Positions 12,882-24,060 are shown, counted from the stretch's first letter. The stretch: DNA of 64,000 nt from Gemmatimonadota bacterium (GCA_009844885.1 VYAQ01000019.1:1-64000); one strand, 5' to 3'. Notes: a model not told the origin generated them from the sequence alone. Numbers and translations are program-made.

Positions 12882-14003
12882 CTATCTCTTGATGGAGCCC
12901 TCGGTGTAGAAGGGCGGCCGCTGGGTCCGCCCCGCTATGACCCGGTCGCGGATCCTGACTCCGACCTCGGTCCCGGGGCGGGCCGCGGCCACTGGAAGAT
13001 ACCCCAGCGCAACCCCGTACCCGAGAGACGGACTGGCTACGCCGGACGTGACTGTGCCCACGTCCTCCCCGTCGTGGACGAGCGGGTAGCCGGGGCGGGG
13101 AAACCCCCGCTGCGTCAGCCGGATTCCCGTGAGACGGCGAGTCACTCCCCGCTCCTTCTGTACGGCCAGCGCATCGCGGCCGATGAAGTCGCCCGCGTCG
13201 AGCTTCACGATCCAGCCCAATCCGGACTCGAGCGCGGTGTGCTCTTCGTCGAGGTCGTTGCCGTAGAGCGCATACCCCATTTCGAGACGCAGGGAATCGC
13301 GCGCACCCAGGCCGGCCGGGCTGAGTCCGTGCGGCTCGCCGGACTCGGTCAGCGCACGCCAGGTGTCGACTGCGGCGGCGGTCGGCAGGTACAGCTCGAA
13401 TCCATCCTCCCCGGTGTAACCGGTCCTGCTCACGACCGCCTCCACACCCGCGACTTCGCCCTCGGCAAAGCGGTAGTAGCCCACCGTGCCGGGGTCGACA
13501 TCGGTCAGGGGACTCAAGATGGCCTCGCTCGCGGGACCCTGGAGCGCGATCAGGGCAATGTCGTCGGAGTCGTCGGCAAGCTCCACGTCGAAGCGAACGG
13601 CGTGTTCGTTGACCCAGCGCCAGTCCTTCGTCCGGTTGCTGGCGTTGACGACCAGGACGAAGCGGTCCGCGAACCGGTAGACCAGAAGGTCGTCGAGGAT
13701 CGTCCCGCGCTCGTTGCAGAGCGCGGAGTATTGCGCCTGACCGACGGCGACCCGCGACACATCGTTCACGGTCAGGTACTGGACGAAGTCCTCGGCCTGA
13801 GGTCCGCGCACGGTGAACTCACCCATGTGGGACACGTCGAAGAGGCCCGCGGCGGTCCGGACCGCGGCGTGCTCGGCACGAATGCCGCTCGGGTACTGCA
13901 CCGGCATGGAGTAGCCGGCGAACGGGACCAACTTGCCGCCCAGAGCGGTGTGAACATCGTGGAGCGGCGTCTTTCGCAACTTGGGGTTCATGGTATCAAC
14001 CAA
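12882..14003 (-). CDS. gcvT: Glycine cleavage system aminomethyltransferase (T protein)
   Basis: [60 protein letters not shown]; start may be ATG near 13991. Confidence 0.95.
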   Translation of the reverse strand: MVDTMNPKLRKTPLHDVHTALGGKLVPFAGYSMPVQYPSGIRAEHAAVRTAAGLFDVSHMGEFTVRGPQAEDFVQYLTVNDVSRVAVGQAQYSALCNERGTILDDLLVYRFADRFVLVVNASNRTKDWRWVNEHAVRFDVELADDSDDIALIALQGPASEAILSPLTDVDPGTVGYYRFAEGEVAGVEAVVSRTGYTGEDGFELYLPTAAAVDTWRALTESGEPHGLSPAGLGARDSLRLEMGYALYGNDLDEEHTALESGLGWIVKLDAGDFIGRDALAVQKERGVTRRLTGIRLTQRGFPRPGYPLVHDGEDVGTVTSGVASPSLGYGVALGYLPVAAARPGTEVGVRIRDRVIAGRTQRPPFYTEGSIKR

Positions 14004-14922
14004 AGCGTTCGCGTGGTCGGATGAGGTCCAGCAGGAGGGCCTTGATGAAGTGCAGGCGGTTTTCGGCTTCGCGGAATATGCGGGAACGCGGCCCGTCGAT
14101 CACCTCGGCGGTGACTTCTTCGCCCCGGTGCGCCGGGAGGCAATGCAGAAAGATCGCCGCGGGATCGGCCAGTGCCATGAGCGGCGCGTCCACCTGGAAA
14201 CCCGCAAAAACCGTCTCGCGGATGCTCTGTTCGTCCTCCTGCCCCATCGACGCCCACACGTCGGTGGTCACCACATGCGCCCCGACGACCGCTTCGTGCG
14301 GCGACCCGAGCACCTCCACGTCGGTCGCCGCGCGGGCTCTGGCGAGGATCGCCGGGTCGGGACCGTAGCCCACGGGACACGCAAGCCGAAGGGTGAAGCC
14401 GAACCGCAGCGCGGCGTTGAGCCAGGAGTTGGCCATGTTATTGCCGTCGCCGACCCACGCCACCGTGAGCGCGGACAGATCGTCGCCGAACTCCTCGGCG
14501 GCGGTGAAGAGGTCGGCCATGACCTGACAGGGGTGGAGAAGGTCCGTGAGGCCGTTGATCACGGGCACGGTCGCTTCCCGGGCCAGCTCGGTGACCTCGT
14601 CCTGGGCGAAGGTCCGGATCAGGATCGCGTCGACATAGCGGCTCAGCACGCCGGCGGTGTCGGCCACGCTTTCGCCGCGGCCGATCTGTGAGTCGTGGTC
14701 GGAGATCATGATCGCGTGACCTCCAAGCTGCGCCATCCCCGCCTCCGTGCTCACGCGCGTGCGGGTCGAGCTCTTGCGGAAGATCATCGCCAGGGTGCGG
14801 CCCTGGAGCGAACCGCCGGCCGGTTCACCGCGCTTGAGGTGTCCCGTCAACTCCAGGAGGTGGCGAAGATACCCGGCGTCGTGTGCGGCGATGTCTATGA
14901 AGTCGCGCTTCGCGGAGGCCAT
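13996..14922 (-). CDS. argF: Ornithine carbamoyltransferase
   Basis: MIFRKSSTRTRVSTEAGMAQLGG carbamoyl-phosphate site; FLHCLPAHRGEEV. Confidence 0.95.
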   Translation of the reverse strand: MASAKRDFIDIAAHDAGYLRHLLELTGHLKRGEPAGGSLQGRTLAMIFRKSSTRTRVSTEAGMAQLGGHAIMISDHDSQIGRGESVADTAGVLSRYVDAILIRTFAQDEVTELAREATVPVINGLTDLLHPCQVMADLFTAAEEFGDDLSALTVAWVGDGNNMANSWLNAALRFGFTLRLACPVGYGPDPAILARARAATDVEVLGSPHEAVVGAHVVTTDVWASMGQEDEQSIRETVFAGFQVDAPLMALADPAAIFLHCLPAHRGEEVTAEVIDGPRSRIFREAENRLHFIKALLLDLIRPRERFG

Positions 14923-14943
14923 GTTCCCGATCGCGTCGGTGCG

Positions 14944-16485
14944 TCAGAGGATGTAGCGGCTGAGATCGTCATCGGCGGCGATGCGATCCAGCCGTTCGCG
15001 GACGAATTCCGCGGTCACCACAACCGTCTCGCCGCGCCGTTCATCGGGAAGGTCGAAGAGCAGCTCTTCCAGCAGCGTGGTAAGGACGGTGCGCAGCCGG
15101 CGCGCGCCGATGTTCTCCATGCGATCGTTGAGTTCCGCCGCGATGCGGGAGATTTCCTCGATCCCGTCGTCGGTGAACTCGACCGACGCGCCCTCCGTCT
15201 CCACCAGCGCACGGTACTGGCGTACCAGCGCGTTGCGGGGCTCGCGCAGGATGCGCGCGAACTCGGCAGCGCCGAGGTTCTGGAGCTCCACGCGGATCGG
15301 GAAGCGGCCCTGCAGTTCGGGTATGAGGTCGGATGGCTTAGCCACGTGGAAGGCCCCGGCTGCAATGAAGAGCATGTGGTCGGTGCGGACGAAGCCGTAT
15401 TTGGTCTGGACGTTGCAGCCCTCCACGATCGGGAGCAGGTCGCGCTGAACTCCCTCCCGGCTCACGTCGGGACCCGCGCCGGTGCGCTTCCCCGCCACCT
15501 TGTCGATCTCGTCGAGAAAGATGATCCCGATTTCCTCGGCGCGGTCCAGCGCCTCGTTCACCACCTCGTCCATGTCGACCAGGCGATCCAGCTCTTCCTG
15601 GAGCAACACGCGCCGCGCCTCGGCGATGCTCACCGTGCGCCGCTTGGACCGCTTCGGCAACATGTCTTGAAGCATCTCCGTGAAGTGGAGGTCCATGCCC
15701 TCCATGCCGCCCACCGGGAACATCATGCCGCCCATGGGCGAATTCTGCTGGACGTCCAGTTCGACCGTGCGGTCCTCCAGGTGCCCTTCGCGAAGCAGTT
15801 TGCGGAGCTTCTCTCTGGTTCGCGCTCTTCGCTCGGCGATCAGGGGATCGCCATTGGGATCGGCCTGGCGGGCGCGCGACGTGCCACCCGGTCCCGCCAC
15901 GAACACCTTGCCTGGAGATCCGGAAGCCCCCGCAGGCCGTCCTGCCCTGGTGTCGTCGGCCTCACGCGGTGGCGAGGGCGCCGTGGGCGTGGCCGAATCC
16001 GGGAGGAGAAGGTCGAGCAGCCGCTCCTCGACCAGGCGTTCCGCTTCCACCTCGACCTCGTCTTCGCGGTTTGCCCTGACCATCGCCACGGCCGTGTCGA
16101 CGAGGTCGCGGACCATGGACTCGACGTCGCGGCCCACGTAGCCGACCTCGGTGAACTTGGAAGCTTCGACCTTGACGAACGGCGAGCCCGCCAGCCGGGC
16201 GAGGCGGCGCGCGATCTCGGTCTTCCCCACCCCGGTGGGCCCGATCATGATGAGGTTGTTGGGCAGGATCTCCTCGCGCAATTCGTCCTCAACCTGCTGC
16301 CGCCGCCAGCGGTTGCGGAGCGCGATGGCCACCGCTTTCTTCGCTTCGGACTGCCCGATGATGTACTTGTCGAGTTCGGCCACGACCTCGCGGGGCGTGA
16401 GCTGATCGAGCCAGCTGGGAGGCTCTTCCGGCGACGCCTGCTCGACGGGCGCGGAGGTGTCGGCGGAAGCGGTCACTGATGTCAT
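14944..16485 (-). CDS. hslU: HslUV protease ATPase subunit HslU
   Basis: [59 protein letters not shown] at 16485 overlaps the hslV stop. Confidence 0.95.
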   Translation of the reverse strand: MTSVTASADTSAPVEQASPEEPPSWLDQLTPREVVAELDKYIIGQSEAKKAVAIALRNRWRRQQVEDELREEILPNNLIMIGPTGVGKTEIARRLARLAGSPFVKVEASKFTEVGYVGRDVESMVRDLVDTAVAMVRANREDEVEVEAERLVEERLLDLLLPDSATPTAPSPPREADDTRAGRPAGASGSPGKVFVAGPGGTSRARQADPNGDPLIAERRARTREKLRKLLREGHLEDRTVELDVQQNSPMGGMMFPVGGMEGMDLHFTEMLQDMLPKRSKRRTVSIAEARRVLLQEELDRLVDMDEVVNEALDRAEEIGIIFLDEIDKVAGKRTGAGPDVSREGVQRDLLPIVEGCNVQTKYGFVRTDHMLFIAAGAFHVAKPSDLIPELQGRFPIRVELQNLGAAEFARILREPRNALVRQYRALVETEGASVEFTDDGIEEISRIAAELNDRMENIGARRLRTVLTTLLEELLFDLPDERRGETVVVTAEFVRERLDRIAADDDLSRYIL

Positions 16486-17048
16486 GCCGGCTCCAGTTCC
16501 AGGACGGTGATCTCGCGATTGGTGTACACGCAGATGTCGGCGGCGATCTCCAGCGCGCGGCGGGCGATCTCGACGGCGTCCATGTCGGAGCAATCCAGGA
16601 GAGCGCGCGCGGCAGCCAGCGCATACGCGCCCCCCGAGCCGATGGCGAGCACCGGCTTGTCGGGCTCGATGACGTTGCCGTCACCGCCCACCAGGAAGAG
16701 ATGGTCGCGGTCGGCGACCGCCAGGAGCGCCTCCAGACGGCGGAGGTAGCGGTCGGTCCGCCACTCCTTCGCCAGTTCAACGCACGCGCGCGGCAGGTTG
16801 GACGGCCATCGTTCCAGCTTGCCTTCCAGCTTCGCGAAGAGGGTGAAGGCGTCTGCAACCGCCCCGGCGAAGCCCGCAAGCACACGCCCATCCTTCAGCA
16901 GTCTCACCTTGCGCGCCTCCCCCTTGACCACAGTGTCTCCCATGGTCACCTGCCCGTCACCCGCCATGGCGACACGACCGTTCCGGGCCACCGTGATCAC
17001 CGTCGTCGCGTGGACGGCAGCACCGGGCACAAGTGGTGACGGAGGATT
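16482..17048 (-). CDS. hslV: HslUV protease proteolytic subunit HslV
   Basis: [28 protein letters not shown] with N-terminal Thr; upstream in-frame ATG at 17048 preferred over 17141. Confidence 0.94.
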   Translation of the reverse strand, partial: NPPSPLVPGAAVHATTVITVARNGRVAMAGDGQVTMGDTVVKGEARKVRLLKDGRVLAGFAGAVADAFTLFAKLEGKLERWPSNLPRACVELAKEWRTDRYLRRLEALLAVADRDHLFLVGGDGNVIEPDKPVLAIGSGGAYALAAARALLDCSDMDAVEIARRALEIAADICVYTNREITVLELEPA

Positions 17049-17185
17049 CATTCGTCGGGTCTCGATTGGGGTCGCACGTTCTTGCAGCTGGAGCGGATCG
17101 GGCGCGGCAGCCCAACGGAGGCTCAAGCAGTGTAGCCTCAAAAGCTAGATACGCCCGCGCACGGCCGGAAGTGTGAGTCCGATCC

Positions 17186-18091
17186 CTACGCCCGCGGGTG
17201 CGCACCCTTGTAGACGCGCCGGAGCCGCTCTTTGGAGGTATGAGCGTAGATTTGCGTGGTGCCCAGCGATGCATGGCCGAGCAACTCCTTGACGGCCATG
17301 AGATCGGCGCCCGCGTCCAGGAGGTGGGTGGCAAAGCTGTGCCGGAGCGAGTGCACCGACAGCCCTGCGACTTCGGCAAAGCCCGCGAGGACCTGCTGGA
17401 CGTGCCGCTGGATCTGCCTGTTGGACAGGCGGTCGCCATGACGCCCCACCAACAGCGCGCCGCAGCCGCTCCGCGCCACTTCGGCCCGCAGCGGAAGATA
17501 CCCGGCCACCGCGCGCGCGGCCGACCTGGTAACCGGCACGATGCGCTCCTTCCGTCCCTTCCCGAGCACGCGCATCTGGCCCCGGGAAAGGTCGAGGGAC
17601 TGCAAGTCGAGCGCACCCAGCTCGGCGAGTCGTATCCCGCTCCCGTAGAGGAGCTCCAGAATGACCAGAAGGCGGGTCTCGATCAGACCGTTCTCGTTCT
17701 CCGCGCGAGCCTCGACCCAGCGAAAGAGCTCCGAGACCTCCTCGACCCGCATGTGCGCGGGCAGCGTACGGTCGAGTTTCGGCCCGCGCACGTGACGGGC
17801 CGGGTTCGACGGGATCTCCCCCTCGCGATGCAGGTGGCGAAACAGGGCGCGCACCGCCGACAGCTTGCGGGCGACCGTGCGGGGCGCGAGTCCGCGGCGT
17901 CCCGCCTCGCCCAGAAAGGAGCGAATCACACCCCGGTCGACGTCGCTCCACCTGAAGTCGTCGCGGCCCAGGTAGCCACTTGCGAAGACCTCCAGGTCGC
18001 CGAGGTCCCGGCGATACGCCGCAACCGTGTGAGGAGACAGGTTGCGCGCAACCTCCAGGTGTTCGAGGAAGCGGGCGACCTCTCTTCTCAT
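17186..18091 (-). CDS. Tyrosine recombinase XerC/XerD type
   Basis: SPHTVAAYRRDLGDLEVFA, LELLYGSGIRLAELGALDL, HSLRHSFATHLLDAGADLMAVKELLGHASLGTTQIYAH. Confidence 0.93.
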   Translation of the reverse strand: MRREVARFLEHLEVARNLSPHTVAAYRRDLGDLEVFASGYLGRDDFRWSDVDRGVIRSFLGEAGRRGLAPRTVARKLSAVRALFRHLHREGEIPSNPARHVRGPKLDRTLPAHMRVEEVSELFRWVEARAENENGLIETRLLVILELLYGSGIRLAELGALDLQSLDLSRGQMRVLGKGRKERIVPVTRSAARAVAGYLPLRAEVARSGCGALLVGRHGDRLSNRQIQRHVQQVLAGFAEVAGLSVHSLRHSFATHLLDAGADLMAVKELLGHASLGTTQIYAHTSKERLRRVYKGAHPRA

Positions 18092-19416
18092 GCCACTGCC
18101 GCCCTCCCCGACATCGCTCCGGTCTCGGCAACCCAGCGCCGAAAGCACCGATCCGCATGCTCCGCAAGAGCTTCCCTGCGCGCTGCCTTCCTGCGCGGCG
18201 CATTCGGAAGAGGATCCACCAATCCCCAGTTCGAGTTCATCGGCTGGAAGTCCCCCGGGTCCGCCTCCCTCAGATATCGGTAGAGTCCCCCGAGCATGGT
18301 TTGCGGGGGAGGAATGACCGGGTCGGCACCGCTGAGCACCCGATCCAGGTTGATGGCCGCCAGGATTCCGGAAGCGGCGGACTCCGTGTAGCCCTCCACG
18401 CCCGTCAGTTGACCAGCGAAGAACAGGTCCGCACGGGCGCGCGACGATCCGCAGGAGGTAAGGCACGCCGGAAAGTTCAGGTAGGTGTTGCGGTGGATGG
18501 ATCCCCAGCGGAGGAATTCGGCATTCTCAAGCCCGGGAATGGTGGTGAAGACACGCCGTTGTTCTCCAACCCGCAACCGGGTCTGGAAGCCCACCAGGTT
18601 CCACATCTGCCCGGCGCGATCTTCCCTCCGCAGCTGCACCACCGCATGAGGGCGCCTGCCGGTGCGCGGATCGGCCAGTCCGACGGGCTTCATGGGCCCG
18701 AAGCGGAGCGTGTCGTGGCCCCGGACAGCCATGACCTCTATGGGCAGGCACCCCTCGAAATACGGCACCCGGTCCCAATCGTGCCCCTCGTACACGTCGG
18801 CACCGCGCAGCGCCCCGAGGAAGGCGTCGTACTCGGCTTCGTCCATGGGACAGTTCAGATAGTCGGCGTCCTGGCCATATCGGCCCGCGGCAAACGCGAC
18901 CTCGGAATCCACGGAGTCGGCGTGGACGATCGGTGCGATGGCATCGTAGAACGCGAGTCCCCCATCGCCCAGCTCGGCGGCAATGCTGGCGGCCATGTCG
19001 TCGGAGGTGAGGGGGCCCGTGGCCAGGACCGTGGGTCCCCCCGGTATCGTCCGCGCCTCCTCGCGCTCGATCCGGATTCCGGGATGGCGTTCGACACGTT
19101 CCGTAAGGGCCTGGGCAAACAACTTCCTGTCCACCGCCAGCGCGGCCCCCGCCGGCACCCGGCTCTCCTCGGCGGCAGCAAGCAGCACCGATCCGAGGCA
19201 CCGCATCTCGCGCTTCAGCTGACCGTGCGCGGTGGCGGGCCGCTCGTTCTTGAAGGAGTTGGTGCAGACCAGTTCGCCGAGATCTCCGGTCTGGTGTGCC
19301 GGAGTCGCCTTGCCCGGACGCATTTCGACGAGCCGCACGCGCCGGCCCCGGTCCGCCAGCGCCACCGCGGCCTCGCACCCTGCGAGTCCTCCGCCAACCA
19401 CCGTCACGACGCTCAT
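18088..19416 (-). CDS. trmFO: Methylenetetrahydrofolate-tRNA-(uracil-5-)-methyltransferase TrmFO
   Basis: MSVVTVVGGGLAGCEAAVALADRG; LVCTNSFKNE; FFAGQLTGVEGYTESAASGILAAIN; overlaps xer by 4 bp. Confidence 0.94.
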   Translation of the reverse strand: MSVVTVVGGGLAGCEAAVALADRGRRVRLVEMRPGKATPAHQTGDLGELVCTNSFKNERPATAHGQLKREMRCLGSVLLAAAEESRVPAGAALAVDRKLFAQALTERVERHPGIRIEREEARTIPGGPTVLATGPLTSDDMAASIAAELGDGGLAFYDAIAPIVHADSVDSEVAFAAGRYGQDADYLNCPMDEAEYDAFLGALRGADVYEGHDWDRVPYFEGCLPIEVMAVRGHDTLRFGPMKPVGLADPRTGRRPHAVVQLRREDRAGQMWNLVGFQTRLRVGEQRRVFTTIPGLENAEFLRWGSIHRNTYLNFPACLTSCGSSRARADLFFAGQLTGVEGYTESAASGILAAINLDRVLSGADPVIPPPQTMLGGLYRYLREADPGDFQPMNSNWGLVDPLPNAPRRKAARREALAEHADRCFRRWVAETGAMSGRAAVA

Positions 19417-19426
19417 CGGAACCTGC

Positions 19427-19605
19427 CTAGCAGTCCGTGGACAAAGCCGCCCGAGCACCGAGAGCGGCGAGGCGCCGGGCCGGCAAGGCGCGACGAAGGG
19501 CCAGTAGCAGCGCTACGGGCCCGAGGAGCAACGCAGAGCGAAGCGGTCCGGCCCGGATGCATCGCCGCTCGAATGCCGGGAGGATTTTGTCCACGGGCTG
19601 CCTAG
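19427..19605. repeat. Dispersed repeat family, copy C (full-length, trmFO-topA intergenic)
   Basis: ~179 bp with inverted-repeat termini CTAGCAGTCCGTGGACAAA ... TTTGTCCACGGGCTGCCTAG; contains the topA stop codon at its right end. Confidence 0.85.
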
Positions 19606-22277
19606 CCTCTTCTGGCCCTGGCCGCTCGCCTTCTGGCCGGCCGCCGGGTCTTCTTCCGCCTGCCGGCTTGAGCCAGGAGCTCGACGGCCTCCTCAAGCGT
19701 CGTGGATTCGGGCTCGCGATCCCTGGGGACACTCGCGTTGACGGTGCCATCGGTGACGTAGGGACCATAACGTCCCTGGAGCAACTCCACTTCGGCACCG
19801 GACGCCGGGTGCTCGCCGAGACGCTTCAGCACGGTCCTTCCCTTCCTCGCGGCCTTCTTCACCGCCAGCCGCGCCAACGCCTCGTCAAGCGTAACCGTAA
19901 AGAGCTGATCGGCCGAGTCCAGACTGCGGTATTCGTTTCCACTCGCGACATAGGGACCGTACCGCCCCAACCCGGCCCTGACCTCTTCGCCGCTCTTCGG
20001 ATCGGTGCCGAGCACCCGTGGAAGCGACAACAGACGCAACGCGTAGTCGAGGGTGACTTCCGACGCATCCACGTCCTTCGGGAGCCCGACCAGCTTCGGC
20101 TTGGCCCCGCCCCTGGTGGCCCGGCCAAGCTGCACATAGGGACCATATGGCCCAACCCGGAGGAGGACCGGCGACTCCGAGACGGGATCCGTGCCGAGCA
20201 GTTCGCCGCTCTGGGCGCGGGCAGCCAGAAGCTCCACGGCCTTGTCAACGGTGAGCTCGTCGATCAGAAGTTCCGCGGGGATCGTCGCTCGCTTTGCGGC
20301 CTCGCCGGCTCCCCTCTCCACGAAGGCGGAATTCCGGCCGATTCTGATCCGGATCTCCTCACCCGTGCCGGGATCGACCCCCAGGGGAATCCTGGGGAAA
20401 TCGATGCGCGGCATGGTGTCGTCGATTTCGCGAGCCAGTCCGGGGTGCCCTCCTTCTCCATTGTAGAAGGCCTCGAGGAATCCAAGGGACTCGGCTTCGC
20501 CCGCTGCTATGTCGTCCAGGGAGTCCTCCATGCGTGCGGTGAAATCCAGGTCGACGTACCTCCCGAAGTGTTGACGCAGCAACCGGACAACGGCCATTCC
20601 GGTATACGTGGGGACCAGGGCGCCGCCCCGCTTCCGCACATAGTCGCGGTCCTGGATCGTAGAGATCGTGGGCGTGTACGTCGACGGTCGCCCGATACCC
20701 TCATCCTCCAGCTTGCGGACCAGCGACGCTTCCGTGTAACGGGGCGGCGGCCTGGTTTCGCGGCGATCCGCTTCGATGGCGCGGAGAACGAGGGCGGAGG
20801 CGGAGGAATCCGTGCCCCGCACGTCCGTGTCCGCAACGACCCTGTCGCCCTCCGACATGGCCGGAAGGATCTGGTCCTTTCGCTTCTCGCCGTAGACCCT
20901 GAGATAGCCCGGGAAGCGAAGTACGGATCCCATGGCCCGAAAGGTGTGATCGGTTCCGTCAATCGTGGCCACCAACTCCACCGAGGTGCGGTCCACCTGT
21001 GCGTCGGCCATCTGCGACGCGACCGTGCGGCTCCAGATCAGCCGGTAAAGGGACAGTTCGTCCGGTCCGAGAAGCCGTTCCAGACTGTCTGGCGTGCGAC
21101 CGATCTCGGTCGGACGAATCCCTTCGTGGGCCTCCTGCGCGATCTTGGATCTGGTCCGGTACCGCCTCGGCCCCTTGTGGTAATCGGCCCCGAACGCCCG
21201 CCTGATGTAGCGGCCGGCATCGCCGAGTGCCTTGTTGGAAAGGGTGACCGAGTCGGTTCTCATGTAGGTGATCAGTCCCTCGCGGTCGCCGCCGCCGAGA
21301 TCGATGCCCTCGTAGAGCCGCTGTGCAACCCGCATCGTTTGCCGGGGCGACATTCGCAGCCGGCCGGCGGCCGCCTGTTGCAGGGTCGATGTGGTGAACG
21401 GCGGCGCCGGCCTCTGTGTGGTGGATTTCTTCGTGACGCGCCGGACCTCCCAGGGAAGGACCGCGGGCGCCGCCGCCACGATCGCTTCGGCCGCCTGCCG
21501 ATCCAGGGACACCACCCTCCGCGATGACGAGAGTGCCCCCGTCGACGGATCGAAGTCCTTGCCCGTGGCCACGCGTCTGTCACCAATGGCCGTCAGCAGA
21601 GCCGAGAATTCCCGGCCGTCCCTGGCCAGCACCGCCTTCGCCCGCCAGTACTCGGACACCGAGAAGCGGCGCCGTTCCTCTTCGCGGTCGACGATGAGCC
21701 GCAAGGCCACACTTTGAACCCGCCCTGCGCTCAGCTTGGTGCGGACCTTCTTCCATAGCACCGGAGAAAGGCTGTACCCGTACAGGCGATCCAGAATGCG
21801 GCGGGCCTCCTGGGCCTGAACCAGCCGCCGATCAACCTTGCGGGGGTTCGCCAGCGCCGACTCGATGGCCGGACGCGTTATCTCGTGAAACGCGATGCGC
21901 CGCACGGGCACGGACGGCTTCAGCACCTCGACCAGATGCCAGCTGATCGACTCGCCCTCACGGTCCTCATCCGTAGCCAGGAGTACCTCGTCGGCGTTCC
22001 GCAGGAGCTTCTTCAGCTCGCGGACATGTCGGCGACTCTCCTCCGGGACGACATAGACGGGCTTGAACCCGTCCTCCACGTTCACCGCCATGCGGCCCCA
22101 ATCCTTGTCGCGGACGGATCCGGGCAGTTCCCTGGCGGAACGTGGCAGGTCCCGGATGTGGCCATAGGATGCGTGAACGCGGTAGTCCGGGCCCAGGAAC
22201 CTCGCAATCGTCTTCGCCTTCGCCGGCGACTCTACAATGACAAGCTTCACTCGAACTCCTCCATGTCCGCCCCGCAC
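19602..22277 (-). CDS. topA: DNA topoisomerase I
   Basis: VKLVIVESPAKAKTIARFLGPDYRVHASYGHIRDLP; ATDEDREGESISWHL; GLITYMRTDSV active-site Tyr; C-terminal GRYGPYV repeats and Lys/Arg-rich tail; start may be GTG ~22250. Confidence 0.96.
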   Translation of the reverse strand: MRGGHGGVRVKLVIVESPAKAKTIARFLGPDYRVHASYGHIRDLPRSARELPGSVRDKDWGRMAVNVEDGFKPVYVVPEESRRHVRELKKLLRNADEVLLATDEDREGESISWHLVEVLKPSVPVRRIAFHEITRPAIESALANPRKVDRRLVQAQEARRILDRLYGYSLSPVLWKKVRTKLSAGRVQSVALRLIVDREEERRRFSVSEYWRAKAVLARDGREFSALLTAIGDRRVATGKDFDPSTGALSSSRRVVSLDRQAAEAIVAAAPAVLPWEVRRVTKKSTTQRPAPPFTTSTLQQAAAGRLRMSPRQTMRVAQRLYEGIDLGGGDREGLITYMRTDSVTLSNKALGDAGRYIRRAFGADYHKGPRRYRTRSKIAQEAHEGIRPTEIGRTPDSLERLLGPDELSLYRLIWSRTVASQMADAQVDRTSVELVATIDGTDHTFRAMGSVLRFPGYLRVYGEKRKDQILPAMSEGDRVVADTDVRGTDSSASALVLRAIEADRRETRPPPRYTEASLVRKLEDEGIGRPSTYTPTISTIQDRDYVRKRGGALVPTYTGMAVVRLLRQHFGRYVDLDFTARMEDSLDDIAAGEAESLGFLEAFYNGEGGHPGLAREIDDTMPRIDFPRIPLGVDPGTGEEIRIRIGRNSAFVERGAGEAAKRATIPAELLIDELTVDKAVELLAARAQSGELLGTDPVSESPVLLRVGPYGPYVQLGRATRGGAKPKLVGLPKDVDASEVTLDYALRLLSLPRVLGTDPKSGEEVRAGLGRYGPYVASGNEYRSLDSADQLFTVTLDEALARLAVKKAARKGRTVLKRLGEHPASGAEVELLQGRYGPYVTDGTVNASVPRDREPESTTLEEAVELLAQAGRRKKTRRPARRRAARARRG

Positions 22278-22831
22278 AAGACCGTTTGTCGCATGATCTC
22301 CCGCACGACCTCTGCGGGCGACCTCTTCTCCGTGTCGATTGTAATGTCACTCCGGCGATAGTGGGCAGTCCGCGTCTGCAGCAGATCCCGGGCTGCCTCG
22401 AGCGGGTCGCCGACATCGAGGAGCGGTCTCGAACGCCGTGCGGCGCGGATTCTGGCCAGCGCGGTTTCGGGCGTTACCTGCAGCCAAACCGCCAACGAGC
22501 GCTTGTCGAGCAGATCCATGTGGCCCGGCTCGGCGGCCCACCCGCCACCTGCGGCCACCACGACCTGGCGGCGGCGCAGGACCCGCCGCCCGGTCCTCGA
22601 CTCCAGTTCCCTGAACCGCTCGACTCCGCGTCCGCGAATCAACTCCGCCACGGACGAGCCCTCCGCACGCTCCACCTCGGCGTCGAGGTCTGTGAAGCGC
22701 CAACCGAGCGTCCTCGCAAGGAGCGGACCCACGGTGGACTTGCCGGCCCCCATGAAGCCGATCAATACGATGCGCTCCACCGATCCGGTCAGGTTCGGCG
22801 TTGCCGAGACCACGGCTGGATCCGGCATCAC
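22247..22831 (-). CDS. aroK: Shikimate kinase
   Basis: IVLIGFMGAGKSTVGPLLARTLGWRFTDLDAEVE; VVAAGGGW. Confidence 0.93.
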   Translation of the reverse strand: MMPDPAVVSATPNLTGSVERIVLIGFMGAGKSTVGPLLARTLGWRFTDLDAEVERAEGSSVAELIRGRGVERFRELESRTGRRVLRRRQVVVAAGGGWAAEPGHMDLLDKRSLAVWLQVTPETALARIRAARRSRPLLDVGDPLEAARDLLQTRTAHYRRSDITIDTEKRSPAEVVREIMRQTVLCGADMEEFE

Positions 22832-24060
22832 CCGTGCTCCGGTCCCCGCTCACGAAAACCGCGGGAGTTGAGGCGATCCAGATACGAATCCAGATTCCGC
22901 CTGAACTCTCCGAGCGAGTCACCGCCGAATTTCTCCAGCATGGCGTCGGCCACCACGAGCGCCACCATGGCCTCGGCTACCACGGCGGCAGCCGGCACCG
23001 CACACACGTCGCTGCGCTCCACCGTGGCATGCCTGGTGGTGCCGTCCCGGAGATCCACGCTTGGCAGCCGGTTGCGGAGCAATGTCGAAATGGGCTTCAT
23101 CGCCCCGCGCACAACGAGGGGCGAGCCCGTGGTGACTCCTCCCTCCAGTCCGCCGGATCGATTGCGGGACCGTCGAAAGCCCCCGGACCGGGTACGGGTG
23201 TCGTCCCGGTAGATCGGATCGTGCACCCGCGAACCTGGCCGGCCCGCGTTGATGAACGCGGGGCCGATCTCCACCCCCTTGATCGCATGAACCGACATCA
23301 CCGCCTGGGCGAGCCGCCCGTCCAGCTTGCGGTCCCACGACACGTAGCTGCCCAGACCCACCGGCAGACCCCTCACCACGACCTCAAAACACCCGCCCAC
23401 GGTGTCTCCCTGCTCCCTGGCCGAGTCGATCGCGGCGATCATCCCGGTCTCCGCGGTCTTGTCGAGGGTCCGTACCGGAGAGCCGTCGGAGACGCCGTTG
23501 AGGTCCGCCGGAAGCTCCTCGGGCACCTGGGCCTCCACGTCCCCAATACGTGTCACGTGGCTTCCGACGGTTGCCCCAACCTCCCTCAGGAGCACGCGCG
23601 CCACGGCTCCGCACGCCACCCGTGCGGCAGTCTCGCGCGCGGACGCACGCTCAAGCACATCTCTCGCGTCCCGCCTGTCGTACTTCAGAACACCCGCCAG
23701 ATCGGCGTGACCCGGTCGCGGCAGGTACACCGGACGCAGGGCCTTGGGATTGCCTTCCGGATCCGGCGCCTCGTGAGCCATGGCGGTGGTCCAGTTCTCC
23801 CAGTCGCGGTTCCAGATCACCATTGAGAGCGGTGAGCCCAGCGTGGAGCCCAGGCGCAGGCCGGACATGATCTCCACGCGGTCGGACTCGATCTGCATGC
23901 GGCGTCCCCTGCCGTAGCCGCCCTGTCGGCGGGTCAACTCCGGGTCGATGTCCCGGGCGGAATCGAGGGGGACTCCGGCAGGAAACCCCTCCAGTACGGC
24001 GACGAGGCCGCGACCATGGGACTCTCCGGCGGTATGGAAGGAAATGTGATCCAGAGGCAT
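22828..24060 (-). CDS. aroC: Chorismate synthase
   Basis: ISFHTAGESHGRGLVAVLEGFPAGVP; RRQGGYGRGRRMQIESD; overlaps aroK by 4 bp. Confidence 0.95.
   Translation of the reverse strand: MPLDHISFHTAGESHGRGLVAVLEGFPAGVPLDSARDIDPELTRRQGGYGRGRRMQIESDRVEIMSGLRLGSTLGSPLSMVIWNRDWENWTTAMAHEAPDPEGNPKALRPVYLPRPGHADLAGVLKYDRRDARDVLERASARETAARVACGAVARVLLREVGATVGSHVTRIGDVEAQVPEELPADLNGVSDGSPVRTLDKTAETGMIAAIDSAREQGDTVGGCFEVVVRGLPVGLGSYVSWDRKLDGRLAQAVMSVHAIKGVEIGPAFINAGRPGSRVHDPIYRDDTRTRSGGFRRSRNRSGGLEGGVTTGSPLVVRGAMKPISTLLRNRLPSVDLRDGTTRHATVERSDVCAVPAAAVVAEAMVALVVADAMLEKFGGDSLGEFRRNLDSYLDRLNSRGFRERGPEHG

Noticed and set aside
14695-16479. 594 aa plus-strand ORF antisense to hslU/argF
   Set aside because: Shadow ORF with no recognisable domain; hslU and argF on the minus strand are clear.
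19437-21527. 696 aa plus-strand ORF antisense to topA
   Set aside because: Shadow ORF; its first codons are translated repeat copy C sequence.
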